In this document: positions 48,566-57,425 of the stretch, one piece after another
Numbering within the stretch: the stretch's first letter is position 1
How the letters are laid out: each line of letters begins with the position of its first letter
DNA from: Aerococcus sp.
GTDB taxonomy: Bacteria > Bacillota > Bacilli > Lactobacillales > Aerococcaceae
NCBI GenBank assembly: GCA_030528155.1
Contig: JAUMZL010000001.1
Span: forward strand, 62,001-126,000
DNA length: 64,000 nucleotides
Direction of reading: 5' to 3'
The notes under the pieces: generated by a model
What the model saw: the letters and a program-made list of their open reading frames with translations, nothing else
Told to the model about the DNA's origin: nothing
Databases searched by the model: none
Made by a program: the position numbers and the translations under genes

Positions 48566-49774
48566 TTATGGTTTCCGCGGACGAACACTAAAGGCGCGTT
48601 GTGTTTCTTGTTTAGTAATATCGTGGGTATCGGTTGCTACCTCAATCCCGCGCACCTGCAAGCGGTAGTTCACCGTCGCTGCGAATAATTGATAGACCAA
48701 GGAGGTGACTGGAACGCTCAGGATCATACCAACCAAACCGAACAAAGAACCAAATACCGTCACCGTTGCTAAGGTCCAAATACTTGGTAAGCCCACACTG
48801 CTGCCGACCACACGTGGATAGATGAGGTTACCCTCCAATTGTTGGAGAATAATCACAAAGACCACAAACCAAATGCCGGTCCAGAAATTTTGCATGGCGA
48901 TCAATACTGCTCCGAATCCCCCACCGATGAATGCCCCATAAAATGGGATAAAGGTGGAAGCTCCCGTGATCACAGAAACGGACAATGGGAAGGGGAAGCC
49001 AAGCAAACTCATTCCGATGTAGCAGAGCACGCCGAGAATCAAAGCTTCCGAACATTGACCAGAGACAAAGCTGGAAAACACTTGGTTGGCCAAATGCCCC
49101 ACATTAACGAGGTAATTGCCCCATTCCAAGGAGCAAAAAGCATAAACCGCTTTTTTAAGCTGACGAATAATAGCTTCTTTAGCAAAACAGAGGGAAATCG
49201 CAAACACTAACGCCACCACCAAGTCGAAGATGATCCCCACAAAACCAAACGTAAAGCCCAAGACGGATGATAATGTCACTGTCGCGGCACTAAAAGCACT
49301 GTTCAAGACGCTCGTCACGCGGTTTTGAATATCTTCTGGTGAAATGTTGACACTGCGTACACCATCCATAATTTCAGGATGATTGCCAATAAAGCGATTC
49401 ACCCAATCTACAGACTGATTAATCGTTTTTGGCACCATCGCCACAAAGGAACCGAATGTCCGCTGTAAATCTGGTAAAGCTAGGAAGAGCACAAACCAAA
49501 TGATAAAACCCACTAACAGTAAAGAGAGCACAATACTGAGGGGACGGAACCACTTCTCCTCCTTCTTGCGCCATTTGTATAGCCAGTGCTCAATCCATTT
49601 CATCGGTTGCGAGAGCACAAAGGCAATCGCAATCCCCCACAGGAAGGGACGTACCACACCGGTCAAAGTGGTAAAAATCTTAGAAAAAACATCGGGGTGC
49701 AAAAAGCCCATCAATGCTAACAAGACGAGCACGATAAACCAACCCACACGCCGCGCTGATAAATTAACTTTCAT
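48566..49774 (-). CDS. AI-2E family membrane transporter
   Basis: This 402-residue protein has about seven to eight membrane segments with a large central loop (about residues 130-200), as in the AI-2E/PerM family. Members have been tied to autoinducer-2 export or Na+(Li+)/H+ antiport, so the name is not a proven function. The C-terminal block LEGNLIYPRVVGSSVGLPSIWTL is characteristic. ATG 49774 is used; an in-frame ATG at 49786 is also possible because GAGGA lies close to it. It follows coaA by a short gap and ends at a terminator. Confidence 0.82.
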   Translation of the reverse strand: MKVNLSARRVGWFIVLVLLALMGFLHPDVFSKIFTTLTGVVRPFLWGIAIAFVLSQPMKWIEHWLYKWRKKEEKWFRPLSIVLSLLLVGFIIWFVLFLALPDLQRTFGSFVAMVPKTINQSVDWVNRFIGNHPEIMDGVRSVNISPEDIQNRVTSVLNSAFSAATVTLSSVLGFTFGFVGIIFDLVVALVFAISLCFAKEAIIRQLKKAVYAFCSLEWGNYLVNVGHLANQVFSSFVSGQCSEALILGVLCYIGMSLLGFPFPLSVSVITGASTFIPFYGAFIGGGFGAVLIAMQNFWTGIWFVVFVIILQQLEGNLIYPRVVGSSVGLPSIWTLATVTVFGSLFGLVGMILSVPVTSLVYQLFAATVNYRLQVRGIEVATDTHDITKQETQRAFSVRPRKP

Positions 49775-49800
49775 ACAGGGTCTCATTCCTCATTTCTCTA

Positions 49801-50736
49801 TTAATATTTCTTCATCCAGATGCTGTCCACATAATGATCTGCCTGTTTATGTAGAACAAAATCTGCCCGACTGCGTGTAGGCAAGATATATTCTTCCAAA
49901 TTAGGCAAGTTGATTTCTCGCCATACTCGCTCCGCATAAGCTTCCTGTTTTTCCCTATGCCATTGTGCAAAAGTATGGTAGTAATCTTTTGGATTTTCGC
50001 GGGCCTTATCAATCAACATGCGAAAACGTTGCTTAAACCACTGCTCAATGTCTTCGGTCTTAGCATCCACATAAATAGATAGGTCTGCAAAATCACCCAC
50101 AAAAAAATCGCCATTATCAGTGATCTGTAGGACGTTAATCCCCTCGATGATCAAAATCTGTGGATTTTCAACTGAAATGAATTCATTAGGTAGAATATCA
50201 TAATGTTCGTGCGAATACTTAGGAATTTTGAGATGTTTTTTATTATCTTTGACGTCAACCAAGAAATTGCGCAACCGCTCCATGTCATAACTCTCAGGAA
50301 ACCCTTTTCGCTGCATTAGATTCCTGGCTTCTAATTCCGCGCTCGGATAGAGAAAACCGTCTGTGGTAATTAAATCGACAGCGCGATCGGGGAACAGCTG
50401 AGAGAGGATTAACTGCAATAAACGTGCGGTCGTACTCTTGCCTACCGCCACACTGCCAGAAATACCAATAATAAAAGGAGAAGGATGGCCATCAATCCCT
50501 AGAAAATGGTTACGCTCTGCTCCTAAGCGCAAATAATTTTTCAAGTAGAGGGTAATAAGCTGCGTGAGGGGTTCATAGATTTCGGTGGCATCTTTTAACG
50601 TCAATGTATCATTCAATGATACCAGACGATCCAGTTGCTCATGGGTGAGTGAGACATCCACATCGGGCGCCTCAATATTGAGGTAATCGCGCCATTCCTT
50701 GCGTTCAATAATGTAGTAACTTCGTGTTTCTTCCAT
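49801..50736 (-). CDS. coaA: Pantothenate kinase, type I
   Basis: This 311-residue enzyme phosphorylates pantothenate, the first step in coenzyme A synthesis. The P-loop GISGSVAVGKST lies near residue 92, followed by DLITTDGFLYP near 126 and the IIEGINVLQ block near 190. The length is typical for CoaA and differs from type II and III kinases. It lies 20 bases after the UbiB-like gene, with GAAGGA before the ATG. Confidence 0.95.
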   Translation of the reverse strand: MEETRSYYIIERKEWRDYLNIEAPDVDVSLTHEQLDRLVSLNDTLTLKDATEIYEPLTQLITLYLKNYLRLGAERNHFLGIDGHPSPFIIGISGSVAVGKSTTARLLQLILSQLFPDRAVDLITTDGFLYPSAELEARNLMQRKGFPESYDMERLRNFLVDVKDNKKHLKIPKYSHEHYDILPNEFISVENPQILIIEGINVLQITDNGDFFVGDFADLSIYVDAKTEDIEQWFKQRFRMLIDKARENPKDYYHTFAQWHREKQEAYAERVWREINLPNLEEYILPTRSRADFVLHKQADHYVDSIWMKKY

Positions 50737-50756
50737 GTTGAATCCTTCTTCAGTGC

Positions 50757-52355
50757 TTATTTAAAACGTGAGCGAATAAACGAAAAGACCAAATACAATG
50801 CCAATAATCCGCCCGCAACAAAAAATATCAATCCTAAACGTGAATAGTCCCTCGTACCCGTCGAAGCCACAATGAGTCCTGCTGAAATAATAATAGCTGC
50901 CAATACAATGGCTGAGACGAGACGGTTAATCAATTGGTTCAGTTCCGTGATCCACTCACGGGCTTCTCTAAGCGAAATAGAGACGCCGATACGATTATGA
51001 TTGAGGTTGTCTAACAATTCGCTGGTCTGGCTAGGTAAATGCGTCACCGATCGATAAAAGCGACTGCCCTCTCGCAATAGATGCAAAATATCCCCAGTAT
51101 CGCTAAGATGATGGAGTTGCCGATTCATGAAGTACTCATTGAAAATCGCCATGAAATCCATATCCGGATCCAGGGTCGAGACGACGCCTTGTAAGACCAC
51201 GATGGTTTTCTCTAAATCGATAATATCATCCGGAAAGACTAAGCCATGTTGCCATGCCAATCGCAACAGATCCTGAGTAATCTGTCCCAAATCGATATTA
51301 TGAAAGCCGCCAACTAAATAGCGATCATACAGCCAGCGCAAGTCTTCATATAAACGGGCATGATCAATCTCTTTATTTTGATGCGTCACCAGTAACAATA
51401 ATTTCTCCAAACGATCGATGTCATGCTGTACTAATGCTGCTAAGAGGGAGGTCAAAAAATCATGATAGAAAGGCGTGACCACCCCCGACATCCCAAAGTC
51501 AATAAAAACGATTTTGTCATTAGCAATCATGATATTGCCCGGATGTGGGTCGGCATGGTAAAACCCATCTTCAAAAATTTGATACAGGTAGCTCACGACC
51601 AGTTTATTGGCAATTTCCTTTTGATCATACCCGGCCGCACGCACGGCTACCATATCGGTCAGGTCAAAACCCTCAACATACGTTTGGGTGAGAACCTTAG
51701 TCGAAACAAGTTCCATCACCGGTTCTGGCACACTAATCGCTGGACGATGCGCGTGATTTTTCTGGAAGCGTTGCATATTGTTCGCTTCATTGACGAAATC
51801 CATCTCCAACATGCTCTGTTGGCGAATGCTCCGCAAAACATTCACCGGGTCGACCATCACATTCAACAACAGACTCGGAATGGTTTCTACCAAACGAATA
51901 AAAATATCAATATCTTGAATCAACCGCTCCTGGATGTGGGGACGCTGGACCTTAACGATCACCTGCTGTCCCTCCTTAGTGGTCGCACGATGCACCTGCG
52001 CAATGGATCCTGTCGCAAAAGGCGTTTCATCAATCGTTTGAAAGGCACTGTGCATGGATTCGCCGAATGCCGCTTGAAACACCTCATCGGCCCACTCAAA
52101 CGGAAAACTGGGCGCGCTATTTTGTAGTTTCTGCAATTCCTGAATATATGCGACGGGCAAAAGATCGCTACGCGTAGAGAGAACTTGTCCAATCTTGATG
52201 AAGCTTGGCCCTAATTGTTCAAACGCTAAGCGCAAATTTTTAGCACTCTCCGCTTCATCGCGTTTATTGAAATAATGCCCGTACAGCTCACCAAAACCAT
52301 ACGACCCTAATACGCCAATAATTTCATTGAAGCGTCTGCGATTTGAGTTTCCCAT
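50757..52355 (-). CDS. UbiB/ABC1/AarF family atypical kinase
   Basis: This 532-residue protein has the ADCK signature KIGQVLSTRSDLLP near residue 53, the Ala-rich nucleotide loop ATGSIAQVHRA near residue 115, HADPHPGN near 270 and FIDFGMSG near 287, and ends with two membrane segments. Family members support lipid or quinone metabolism as atypical kinases or ATPases; the role in fermenting Firmicutes is open. ATG 52355 has GGAGGG upstream. The frame runs on to 52412, but a terminator-like hairpin at 52399-52427 overlaps that extension. coaA follows by 20 bases. Confidence 0.88.
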   Translation of the reverse strand: MGNSNRRRFNEIIGVLGSYGFGELYGHYFNKRDEAESAKNLRLAFEQLGPSFIKIGQVLSTRSDLLPVAYIQELQKLQNSAPSFPFEWADEVFQAAFGESMHSAFQTIDETPFATGSIAQVHRATTKEGQQVIVKVQRPHIQERLIQDIDIFIRLVETIPSLLLNVMVDPVNVLRSIRQQSMLEMDFVNEANNMQRFQKNHAHRPAISVPEPVMELVSTKVLTQTYVEGFDLTDMVAVRAAGYDQKEIANKLVVSYLYQIFEDGFYHADPHPGNIMIANDKIVFIDFGMSGVVTPFYHDFLTSLLAALVQHDIDRLEKLLLLVTHQNKEIDHARLYEDLRWLYDRYLVGGFHNIDLGQITQDLLRLAWQHGLVFPDDIIDLEKTIVVLQGVVSTLDPDMDFMAIFNEYFMNRQLHHLSDTGDILHLLREGSRFYRSVTHLPSQTSELLDNLNHNRIGVSISLREAREWITELNQLINRLVSAIVLAAIIISAGLIVASTGTRDYSRLGLIFFVAGGLLALYLVFSFIRSRFK

Positions 52356-52398
52356 TGTTCCCTCCTTGACTAACGTCGATCGCTCTTGACTTGAAAAA

Positions 52399-52427
52399 GT
52401 AGGCTGGGACATAACACCCCAGCCTAC
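52399..52427 (-). terminator. Hairpin between the phasin-like and UbiB-like genes
   Basis: A perfect 10-base-pair stem (GTAGGCTGGG at 52399-52408 with CCCAGCCTAC at 52418-52427) is followed on the minus strand by TTTTT. The TAGGCTGGGACA type of hairpin recurs as an intergenic element in Lactobacillales as I recall. It may only attenuate, since the next gene starts 44 bases on. Confidence 0.78.
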
Positions 52428-52457
52428 GCTACTTTTGTCTGACTTATTTTCTTATTG

Positions 52458-52751
52458 CTATTCTTCTTCACTACCGTCTTGTTGGTCCACTAAGGATTGA
52501 ACAACAACCGTCAGCTGTGCGACTTGTTCTTTTAAATCTGCGACTTCTTCTGCTAAATCATTAGCTGACTGTTCCGTCTCCCCACTGCGGTGTTCATCTA
52601 CACTGCGTTTCAGATCTTCCATCAACGCTTTGCTCTGTTCTACCGTCACTGTTCCCTTATCGACCAGCTCACTGACTAATTCCTGTGCTTTCTCATAAGT
52701 CATGGTTGAGCCGCCAACTGCTGCTAAAAATAACCGTTTCAATGTATCCAT
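52458..52751 (-). CDS. Phasin-like coiled-coil protein
   Basis: This 97-residue acidic protein has an N-terminal helix with a small hydrophobic patch (LKRLFLAAVGG), then TYEKAQELVSELVDKGTVTVEQSKALMEDLKR, and a C-terminal heptad-rich coiled coil (DLAEEVADLKEQVAQLTVVVQSLVDQ). It resembles phasin-like proteins often found next to UbiB/AarF genes, and here too the UbiB-like gene follows. The function is unknown; a partner or regulator role for the kinase is inferred. GGGAGG precedes the ATG. Confidence 0.78.
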   Translation of the reverse strand: MDTLKRLFLAAVGGSTMTYEKAQELVSELVDKGTVTVEQSKALMEDLKRSVDEHRSGETEQSANDLAEEVADLKEQVAQLTVVVQSLVDQQDGSEEE

Positions 52752-52792
52752 TGTTATTTCCTCCCATGTTGATGCGATAAGGATCGCATCAT

Positions 52793-53086
52793 TTATTTCA
52801 CAAAATCAAACGTTAACAGTTCTTCTTCGGGATTGTAGCCCACTTCTAGATTGTACTCTTCAAAGAACCATTCATCTTCCCGATTGATGAAGAAGGTAAT
52901 GCCATCAACAGTCGTTTCAGCAAGTAAATCTTCTTTAGGAGTTTCTGGACGAACAGCAATCGACATCCCTTCATGAATCTGGGTGCTCCCGTAAACTTTG
53001 CTGGTAAAACGTACCGCATCGCCGGTGCCTAGGCCCATTTCCTCGGTAAAGAAAGGCATTGCTTCTGACTTGATTGTTAATTGCAT
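52793..53086 (-). CDS. HesB/YneR-like small protein without cysteines
   Basis: This 97-residue protein (MQLTIKSEAMPFFTEEMGLGTGDAVRF) has the HesB-like fold pattern of iron-sulfur biosynthesis relatives but no cysteine at all, so it cannot bind a cluster in the IscA manner. Such YneR-like proteins are common in Bacilli, with unknown role. ATG 53086 is chosen because GAGTGAG lies before it and the protein then aligns in length; the open frame extends to 53164. A short hairpin (52774-52793 region) separates it from the phasin-like gene. Confidence 0.75.
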   Translation of the reverse strand: MQLTIKSEAMPFFTEEMGLGTGDAVRFTSKVYGSTQIHEGMSIAVRPETPKEDLLAETTVDGITFFINREDEWFFEEYNLEVGYNPEEELLTFDFVK

Positions 53087-53248
53087 CTTCTCACTCTTTC
53101 CATTGACAATGATGGGTATATTGTACCAGCTTTCTAAGGAAAAATCACGCCGCGACTTCATCAATCAAGAGAAAGAAGCGAGGAATGCGGTGTTTTTTAA
53201 ACCATCTTTTTCTACTGCAAGCTTAATATTAAACCACTATTCTCAGCA

Positions 53249-54229
53249 CTACCCTGTCCGTCCTTCTTTAAGACAAATTGGCAAGCAGTACTCCAATGCC
53301 GTCTCCTCATCATTGAGGCGTTTTTTTAAAACGTCAACGGCCGTTTTAGCGATCGACTCAATGGGTTGCACAATTGTGGTCAACTCTGGCAAGACATTTT
53401 GAATCATTTTTGTCCCGTCATAACCGATCACCATCAGATCTTCAGGGACGCGTTTTTTGTATTCTTTGGCCAGCTGCAAAATCAACGCGGCATCGATATC
53501 ATTGGAAGCGAAAACCGCTTCCGTATCGGGGTAATCCATAAAGATTTGCGCGAGAATGGCCTTCTTCTCATCATAAGAAATATTGAAATCGATGGTTATT
53601 GTTTCAGGCTCGAGCGCGTACTTACGCATGGTATCTTCATAGGCGAGGCGTCGCTTTTTAGCAGGGGTTTCCAAGGAGCTAGGTCCATTAGTGTGTAGGA
53701 TTCTTTTTGCTCCCTTTTGAATGAGGCGTTCCGTGGCGAGCACACCGCCTTGGTAGTTGTCTGATTCAATGATAGGAATATCCTTATTCACGCTCCGGTC
53801 AATAGCCACCACGGGTAACTTCTCATAGTTGTATTCCTTAATCCCTTGGTTATGCGTCCCTACGATAAGTCCGTCAACTTGCTTTGTGAGCAATTGGTTC
53901 AAATAATTAGCTTCTTTTTGGGGATCATTCATCGAGTTGCCCACCAATACCTTGAATCCTTGACGATAGAGCAATTTTTCCAATTCCTCGGTCAGCTCCC
54001 CAAAAAATGGATTGGCAATTGTCGGAAATAGTAACCCAATCAATTGCGTTTTCTGTTTGTACAGCTGACGCGCCACCGCGTTAGGTTGATAGTTTAATTC
54101 TTTCATTGCTCGATATACCTTATCGATCGTCTTTTGGCTGAGCGATCCTCGTTGATTTAAAACTCTGGAAACGGTTGTCTTAGACACACCAGCTAACTGG
54201 GCGACATCTTCTAATTTCGGGTTTGTCAT
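53249..54229 (-). CDS. scrR: LacI-family repressor of the sucrose genes
   Basis: This 326-residue regulator has the LacI helix-turn-helix and hinge (LEDVAQLAGVSKTTVSRVLNQRG, then YQPNAVARQL) and a periplasmic-binding-like effector domain. It lies just downstream of a sucrase and a sugar:H+ symporter, and two palindromic operators with the CCGG centre TCAACCGGTTGA lie upstream of the symporter, so it most likely represses them. ATG 54229 has GGGGGAG seven bases upstream. A TATAAT (54290-54285) between the sucrase terminator and this gene suggests its own promoter. Confidence 0.88.
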   Translation of the reverse strand: MTNPKLEDVAQLAGVSKTTVSRVLNQRGSLSQKTIDKVYRAMKELNYQPNAVARQLYKQKTQLIGLLFPTIANPFFGELTEELEKLLYRQGFKVLVGNSMNDPQKEANYLNQLLTKQVDGLIVGTHNQGIKEYNYEKLPVVAIDRSVNKDIPIIESDNYQGGVLATERLIQKGAKRILHTNGPSSLETPAKKRRLAYEDTMRKYALEPETITIDFNISYDEKKAILAQIFMDYPDTEAVFASNDIDAALILQLAKEYKKRVPEDLMVIGYDGTKMIQNVLPELTTIVQPIESIAKTAVDVLKKRLNDEETALEYCLPICLKEGRTG

Positions 54230-54284
54230 CAATCCACTCCCCCTTTCCTTGTAAATGCTTCTTTGCTGAACCCATTCACCATTT

Positions 54285-54290
54285 ATTATA
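54285..54290 (-). promoter_or_regulatory. -10 element of the LacI-type repressor gene
   Basis: A consensus TATAAT on the minus strand is preceded by TTTATC 16 bases away; the -35 would lie within the sucrase terminator hairpin. Confidence 0.5.
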
Positions 54291-54294
54291 CATT

Positions 54295-54337
54295 AAAAAG
54301 CCCATCGATAAATGCCGAATAGGATCTATCAATGGGC
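54295..54337 (-). terminator. Terminator after the sucrase gene
   Basis: On the minus strand GCCCATTGATA pairs with TATCGATGGGC (one G-U pair) around a 16-base loop and is followed by TTTTT. Confidence 0.78.
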
Positions 54338-54418
54338 ACTGGCATTGCCAAATATTAATTCACACGCACCAACAAAAACGGGCCAACTGATGTGCTTATT
54401 TACACGACTTTGCTCTGT

Positions 54419-55843
54419 CTAATACGTCACTGCTTGACCGTCTAAGCGGTAAACTGTGCCGTGACAGTGCGTTGCTTTGGCTACCTCCAACCAAACAGCT
54501 GGTGCATTTGCTGTATAGAAGCGTTCCGTAAATACGGCTTCTCCGTTGTTGACAAAAATTTCAATGGCGCTCGTGTCCATAAATAAATGGAGCTCCGTGA
54601 GGTCTGCTGAAAGTGTCGCGAAACGCGGATCATCTTCGCCAGCACGCGTTAGCATTAATTTTTTAGTAGCAGCATCGTATTGCAAGGTCAACACTACATT
54701 TTCACCATCATCTTTCAGTGTTAACGCTAAGTTTGGTGCTTTATCCAATGTCAGTGTGATTTCGGCTTGTTTTTCCTCAGAACAAAGTAACGTTTGTTCA
54801 ACCACTTCCTCAGTCATCGTCTTCAGCGTAGCGATGCGCAAATCTTTCGCTTCTTGCACTGGTTGCATCGTCAACTTGCCATCAACGAGGGTTAATTCTC
54901 GCGGTAACGTCAAGGCACCAGCCCAGCCGTCTTCTTTTTCAGGGAAATCGCTCTCCCACATGTCCATCCAGCCTATCACGAGGCGGCGGCCGTCCGGAGA
55001 CTGCGTGGTTTGGGTGGCATAGAAATCATGACCATAGTCTAATTCTTGAAATTCACCATGTTCTAAGTGATTCTTCTCTTCGTCATAATCGCCAACAAAA
55101 TAGCCCGTTTGGAATAGATTGCGATATTTCTCACCTTGAGGTTCAATCCCTTGTGGTGAGAACAACAGAATTTGTTTGGCCTGACCGTTCGCTTCTAGTG
55201 TGAAGAAATCGGGACATTCCCACATAAACCCTTCTGTCTCACGGGATGTGGCTTTGGCCATCTTACCAAGGTAGTCCCATTCTTTTAAGTCTTTGGAATG
55301 ATAAACAATCACGCGACCGAGCCCATCTTCCTCCTGGCTCCCCAGCACGAGGTAATAATCCTCCCCATTTTGCCAAACTTTGGGATCTCTGAAATGATGG
55401 GTATTGTCTTTTGGTGGGTGAGCGATGATCGGATTGTGTTCATACTTGGTGAAATGAATACCGTCCGTACTATACGCCATATTTTGATTTTGCCAGAAAT
55501 GATCGGGATCATTATCGCCATAGTAATGATGACCAGTGTAGATAAGGTATAGGACATCATCTTTGACAATCGCACTACCGGAAAAGCACCCATCCTCATC
55601 TTCAGGCGAATCCGGAGCAATCGCAATTGGCAATGTCTCCCAGTGAACTAAATCTTTACTGCGCGCATGTCCCCAATGCATCGGGCCCCAATCTGCCGAA
55701 TAAGGGTGGTGTTGATAGAAAATATGGTAATACCCTTTGTAGTAGCAAAAGCCATTCGGATCGTTAATCCATCCTGCTGGTGCTGACACATGATAACCCA
55801 AACGGTAGCGGTCATTCGTTAATTTGATTTTTTCTTGCATCAT
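54419..55843 (-). CDS. scrB: Sucrose hydrolase / sucrose-6-phosphate hydrolase, GH32
   Basis: This 474-residue glycoside hydrolase family 32 enzyme splits the fructosyl bond of sucrose or its 6-phosphate. The nucleophile Asp lies in WINDPNG near residue 26, the transition-state Asp in HHFRDPKVW near 150, and the acid/base Glu in MWECPDFF near 209; a C-terminal beta-sandwich follows. No signal peptide is present. Because the neighbour is a proton symporter and not a PTS, free sucrose is the more likely substrate (cscA-like role). GAAGGAGT precedes tandem ATG codons. The symporter gene ends 20 bases upstream. Confidence 0.92.
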   Translation of the reverse strand: MMQEKIKLTNDRYRLGYHVSAPAGWINDPNGFCYYKGYYHIFYQHHPYSADWGPMHWGHARSKDLVHWETLPIAIAPDSPEDEDGCFSGSAIVKDDVLYLIYTGHHYYGDNDPDHFWQNQNMAYSTDGIHFTKYEHNPIIAHPPKDNTHHFRDPKVWQNGEDYYLVLGSQEEDGLGRVIVYHSKDLKEWDYLGKMAKATSRETEGFMWECPDFFTLEANGQAKQILLFSPQGIEPQGEKYRNLFQTGYFVGDYDEEKNHLEHGEFQELDYGHDFYATQTTQSPDGRRLVIGWMDMWESDFPEKEDGWAGALTLPRELTLVDGKLTMQPVQEAKDLRIATLKTMTEEVVEQTLLCSEEKQAEITLTLDKAPNLALTLKDDGENVVLTLQYDAATKKLMLTRAGEDDPRFATLSADLTELHLFMDTSAIEIFVNNGEAVFTERFYTANAPAVWLEVAKATHCHGTVYRLDGQAVTY

Positions 55844-55863
55844 TTGACTGACTCCTTCTTTAC

Positions 55864-57141
55864 TTAATCGGCCAGTGGTTGACCGTTCACATATTCGTGA
55901 TCTTTCTTAATTATCCATACCCCATAAACAAACATAACCAACACAATCAGAGCGATCACGCGGAAGGTAAGACTGTATCCAACAGCATCTTTCAACATGC
56001 CTAGTGGTGTAGAGAGGATAACTTGCCCTACTTGTGCGGCAATTTGGAACCCAATCATGTACAATGTTGCAGAAAGTTTCGTATCGAAATGCAACGTGAA
56101 GTAGCGGAAAATCGATAAGGTAAAGAGTGGCACTTCAAAGGAATGCAACATCTTTACTGCTGAAACCCCAATTGGATTGGTCACAAAACCACACAGACCA
56201 ATCCGCAAGAACATAATGGTCGTCCCTAAAAGTAATGTTTTCCGGACGCCGATCTTCTTCATCAAGATAGGCACCACCCCTAGCATAATCGCTTCCACAA
56301 ATACCTGGATGCTGTTTAACGTCCCATATGTCTGCTGGCCGAGGCTTTCGCTAGAGAAAAGTTTCGTATAAAAATCAGGGAACATTTGCTGGTCAAAGAC
56401 GTTATAGAACGTCCAAGAGAACATAACAAAGAAGATGATCTGCCATAACATTGGGATTTTCAATAACCCCAACATATCTTTTAATTTAGGCGTAGAATTT
56501 TCTGTTTTTAATTCCTGAATGGCATCAACAGCGTCACGTTCTTCTTTTGGCACCCAGAACAACAAGTTCAACAGCAATAATAAACCAACAATGGAACCGC
56601 CCCAGAAATTATAGTGGGGATTCTTCACAAACAGGAATCCAGCTAATAAGGCCGAAATGGCGTAACCAAATGATCCCCAAGCCCGCGCTTGCCCATAAGC
56701 AAAACCAAAGACCCGCGAGAAGCGCTCCGTTGTTGCTTCCAAAACACCAACAGCGGACAAGTAAGCGGCGGATAACACGATGGCCCCTACCCAAGCGCCC
56801 AACATAAAATGCTGAGCTAATAATGGCTGATAGACATAAATGAAAAATGGGGCAATCAATGTGGCTAAGGCCGCGTTGAAAATTAATAGCGTTCGTTTAA
56901 TGAACAATTTATCCTGCGTCGTCCCGTAGACAAACATTAAAATCAAACTGACAATGGAATTGATGGAAAAAATACTCCCCACCTGACTCCCGCTCAACCC
57001 TAAACCTTGTTGATTAGAGGTAAGCCACAGTTGGAAGAAGCTCCACCAAATTCCCCATGACGCAAAGAACAGAAACATTGTTACTGAACTTTGCAAATAC
57101 GACGGATTCTTAAAATTTGTGGCTAGTTTTTTACTCACCAT
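55864..57141 (-). CDS. Oligosaccharide:H+ symporter (LacY/CscB type), probably sucrose
   Basis: This 425-residue MFS protein of the oligosaccharide:H+ symporter family has 12 membrane segments. The start FFASWGIWWSFFQLWLT and the GFAYGQARAWGSFGYAISALLAGFLF block near residue 145 resemble LacY, RafB and CscB. Linkage to a GH32 sucrase and a LacI repressor points to sucrose (or a related fructoside). It is the first gene of the operon; two LacI operators and a CcpA-like site lie upstream. Strict substrate cannot be read from sequence. GAGTCA-type spacing with GGAGT precedes the ATG. Confidence 0.88.
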   Translation of the reverse strand: MVSKKLATNFKNPSYLQSSVTMFLFFASWGIWWSFFQLWLTSNQQGLGLSGSQVGSIFSINSIVSLILMFVYGTTQDKLFIKRTLLIFNAALATLIAPFFIYVYQPLLAQHFMLGAWVGAIVLSAAYLSAVGVLEATTERFSRVFGFAYGQARAWGSFGYAISALLAGFLFVKNPHYNFWGGSIVGLLLLLNLLFWVPKEERDAVDAIQELKTENSTPKLKDMLGLLKIPMLWQIIFFVMFSWTFYNVFDQQMFPDFYTKLFSSESLGQQTYGTLNSIQVFVEAIMLGVVPILMKKIGVRKTLLLGTTIMFLRIGLCGFVTNPIGVSAVKMLHSFEVPLFTLSIFRYFTLHFDTKLSATLYMIGFQIAAQVGQVILSTPLGMLKDAVGYSLTFRVIALIVLVMFVYGVWIIKKDHEYVNGQPLAD

Positions 57142-57171
57142 TTGACTGACTCCTTTTGCCTAATTTCAAAA

Positions 57172-57255
57172 TGTTAACCGGTTGACATTTTGTGATAACG
57201 CTTTCTACATGAAGAAAGTATAGAGCGCTTTCTTCAGATTGTCAACCGGTTGACA
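57172..57255 (-). promoter_or_regulatory. Promoter and operator region of the sucrose operon
   Basis: A perfect 16-base palindrome TGTCAACCGGTTGACA (57240-57255) contains the -35 TTGACA on the minus strand; a 17-base spacer leads to TATACT (57223-57218). A second operator TGTTAACCGGTTGACA lies at 57172-57187, 68 bases away centre to centre. Between them TAGAAAGCGTTATCA (minus strand, 57207-57193) matches the CcpA cre consensus with one mismatch, and AGAAAGCGCT in the spacer is a second partial match. Confidence 0.9.
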
Positions 57256-57367
57256 ATAAAAATATGGCATTTTTTATGCCTATGGTCCTCGCTTCTCTTG
57301 AATATCCTAAAAAGCGACCTAACGATGCCCACTCGCCTATCCCTTAAAGATTTCTTTTAGTTCTCAG

Positions 57368-57396
57368 TTTATAATCATTCTAAACTGTGCTATAGT
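57368..57396 (+). promoter_or_regulatory. Promoter of the metal ATPase gene overlapped by a PerR-like box
   Basis: TTATAATCATTCTAA at 57369-57383 fits the PerR box TTATAATNATTATAA at all but one position. It covers the -35 region (TTTATA, 57368-57373) and most of the spacer to TATAGT (57391-57396). Fur and Zur boxes share part of this pattern, so the regulator is not certain. Confidence 0.65.
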
Positions 57397-57425
57397 AAAC
57401 CCAACGAAATGAAAGGAGTTCAAAA

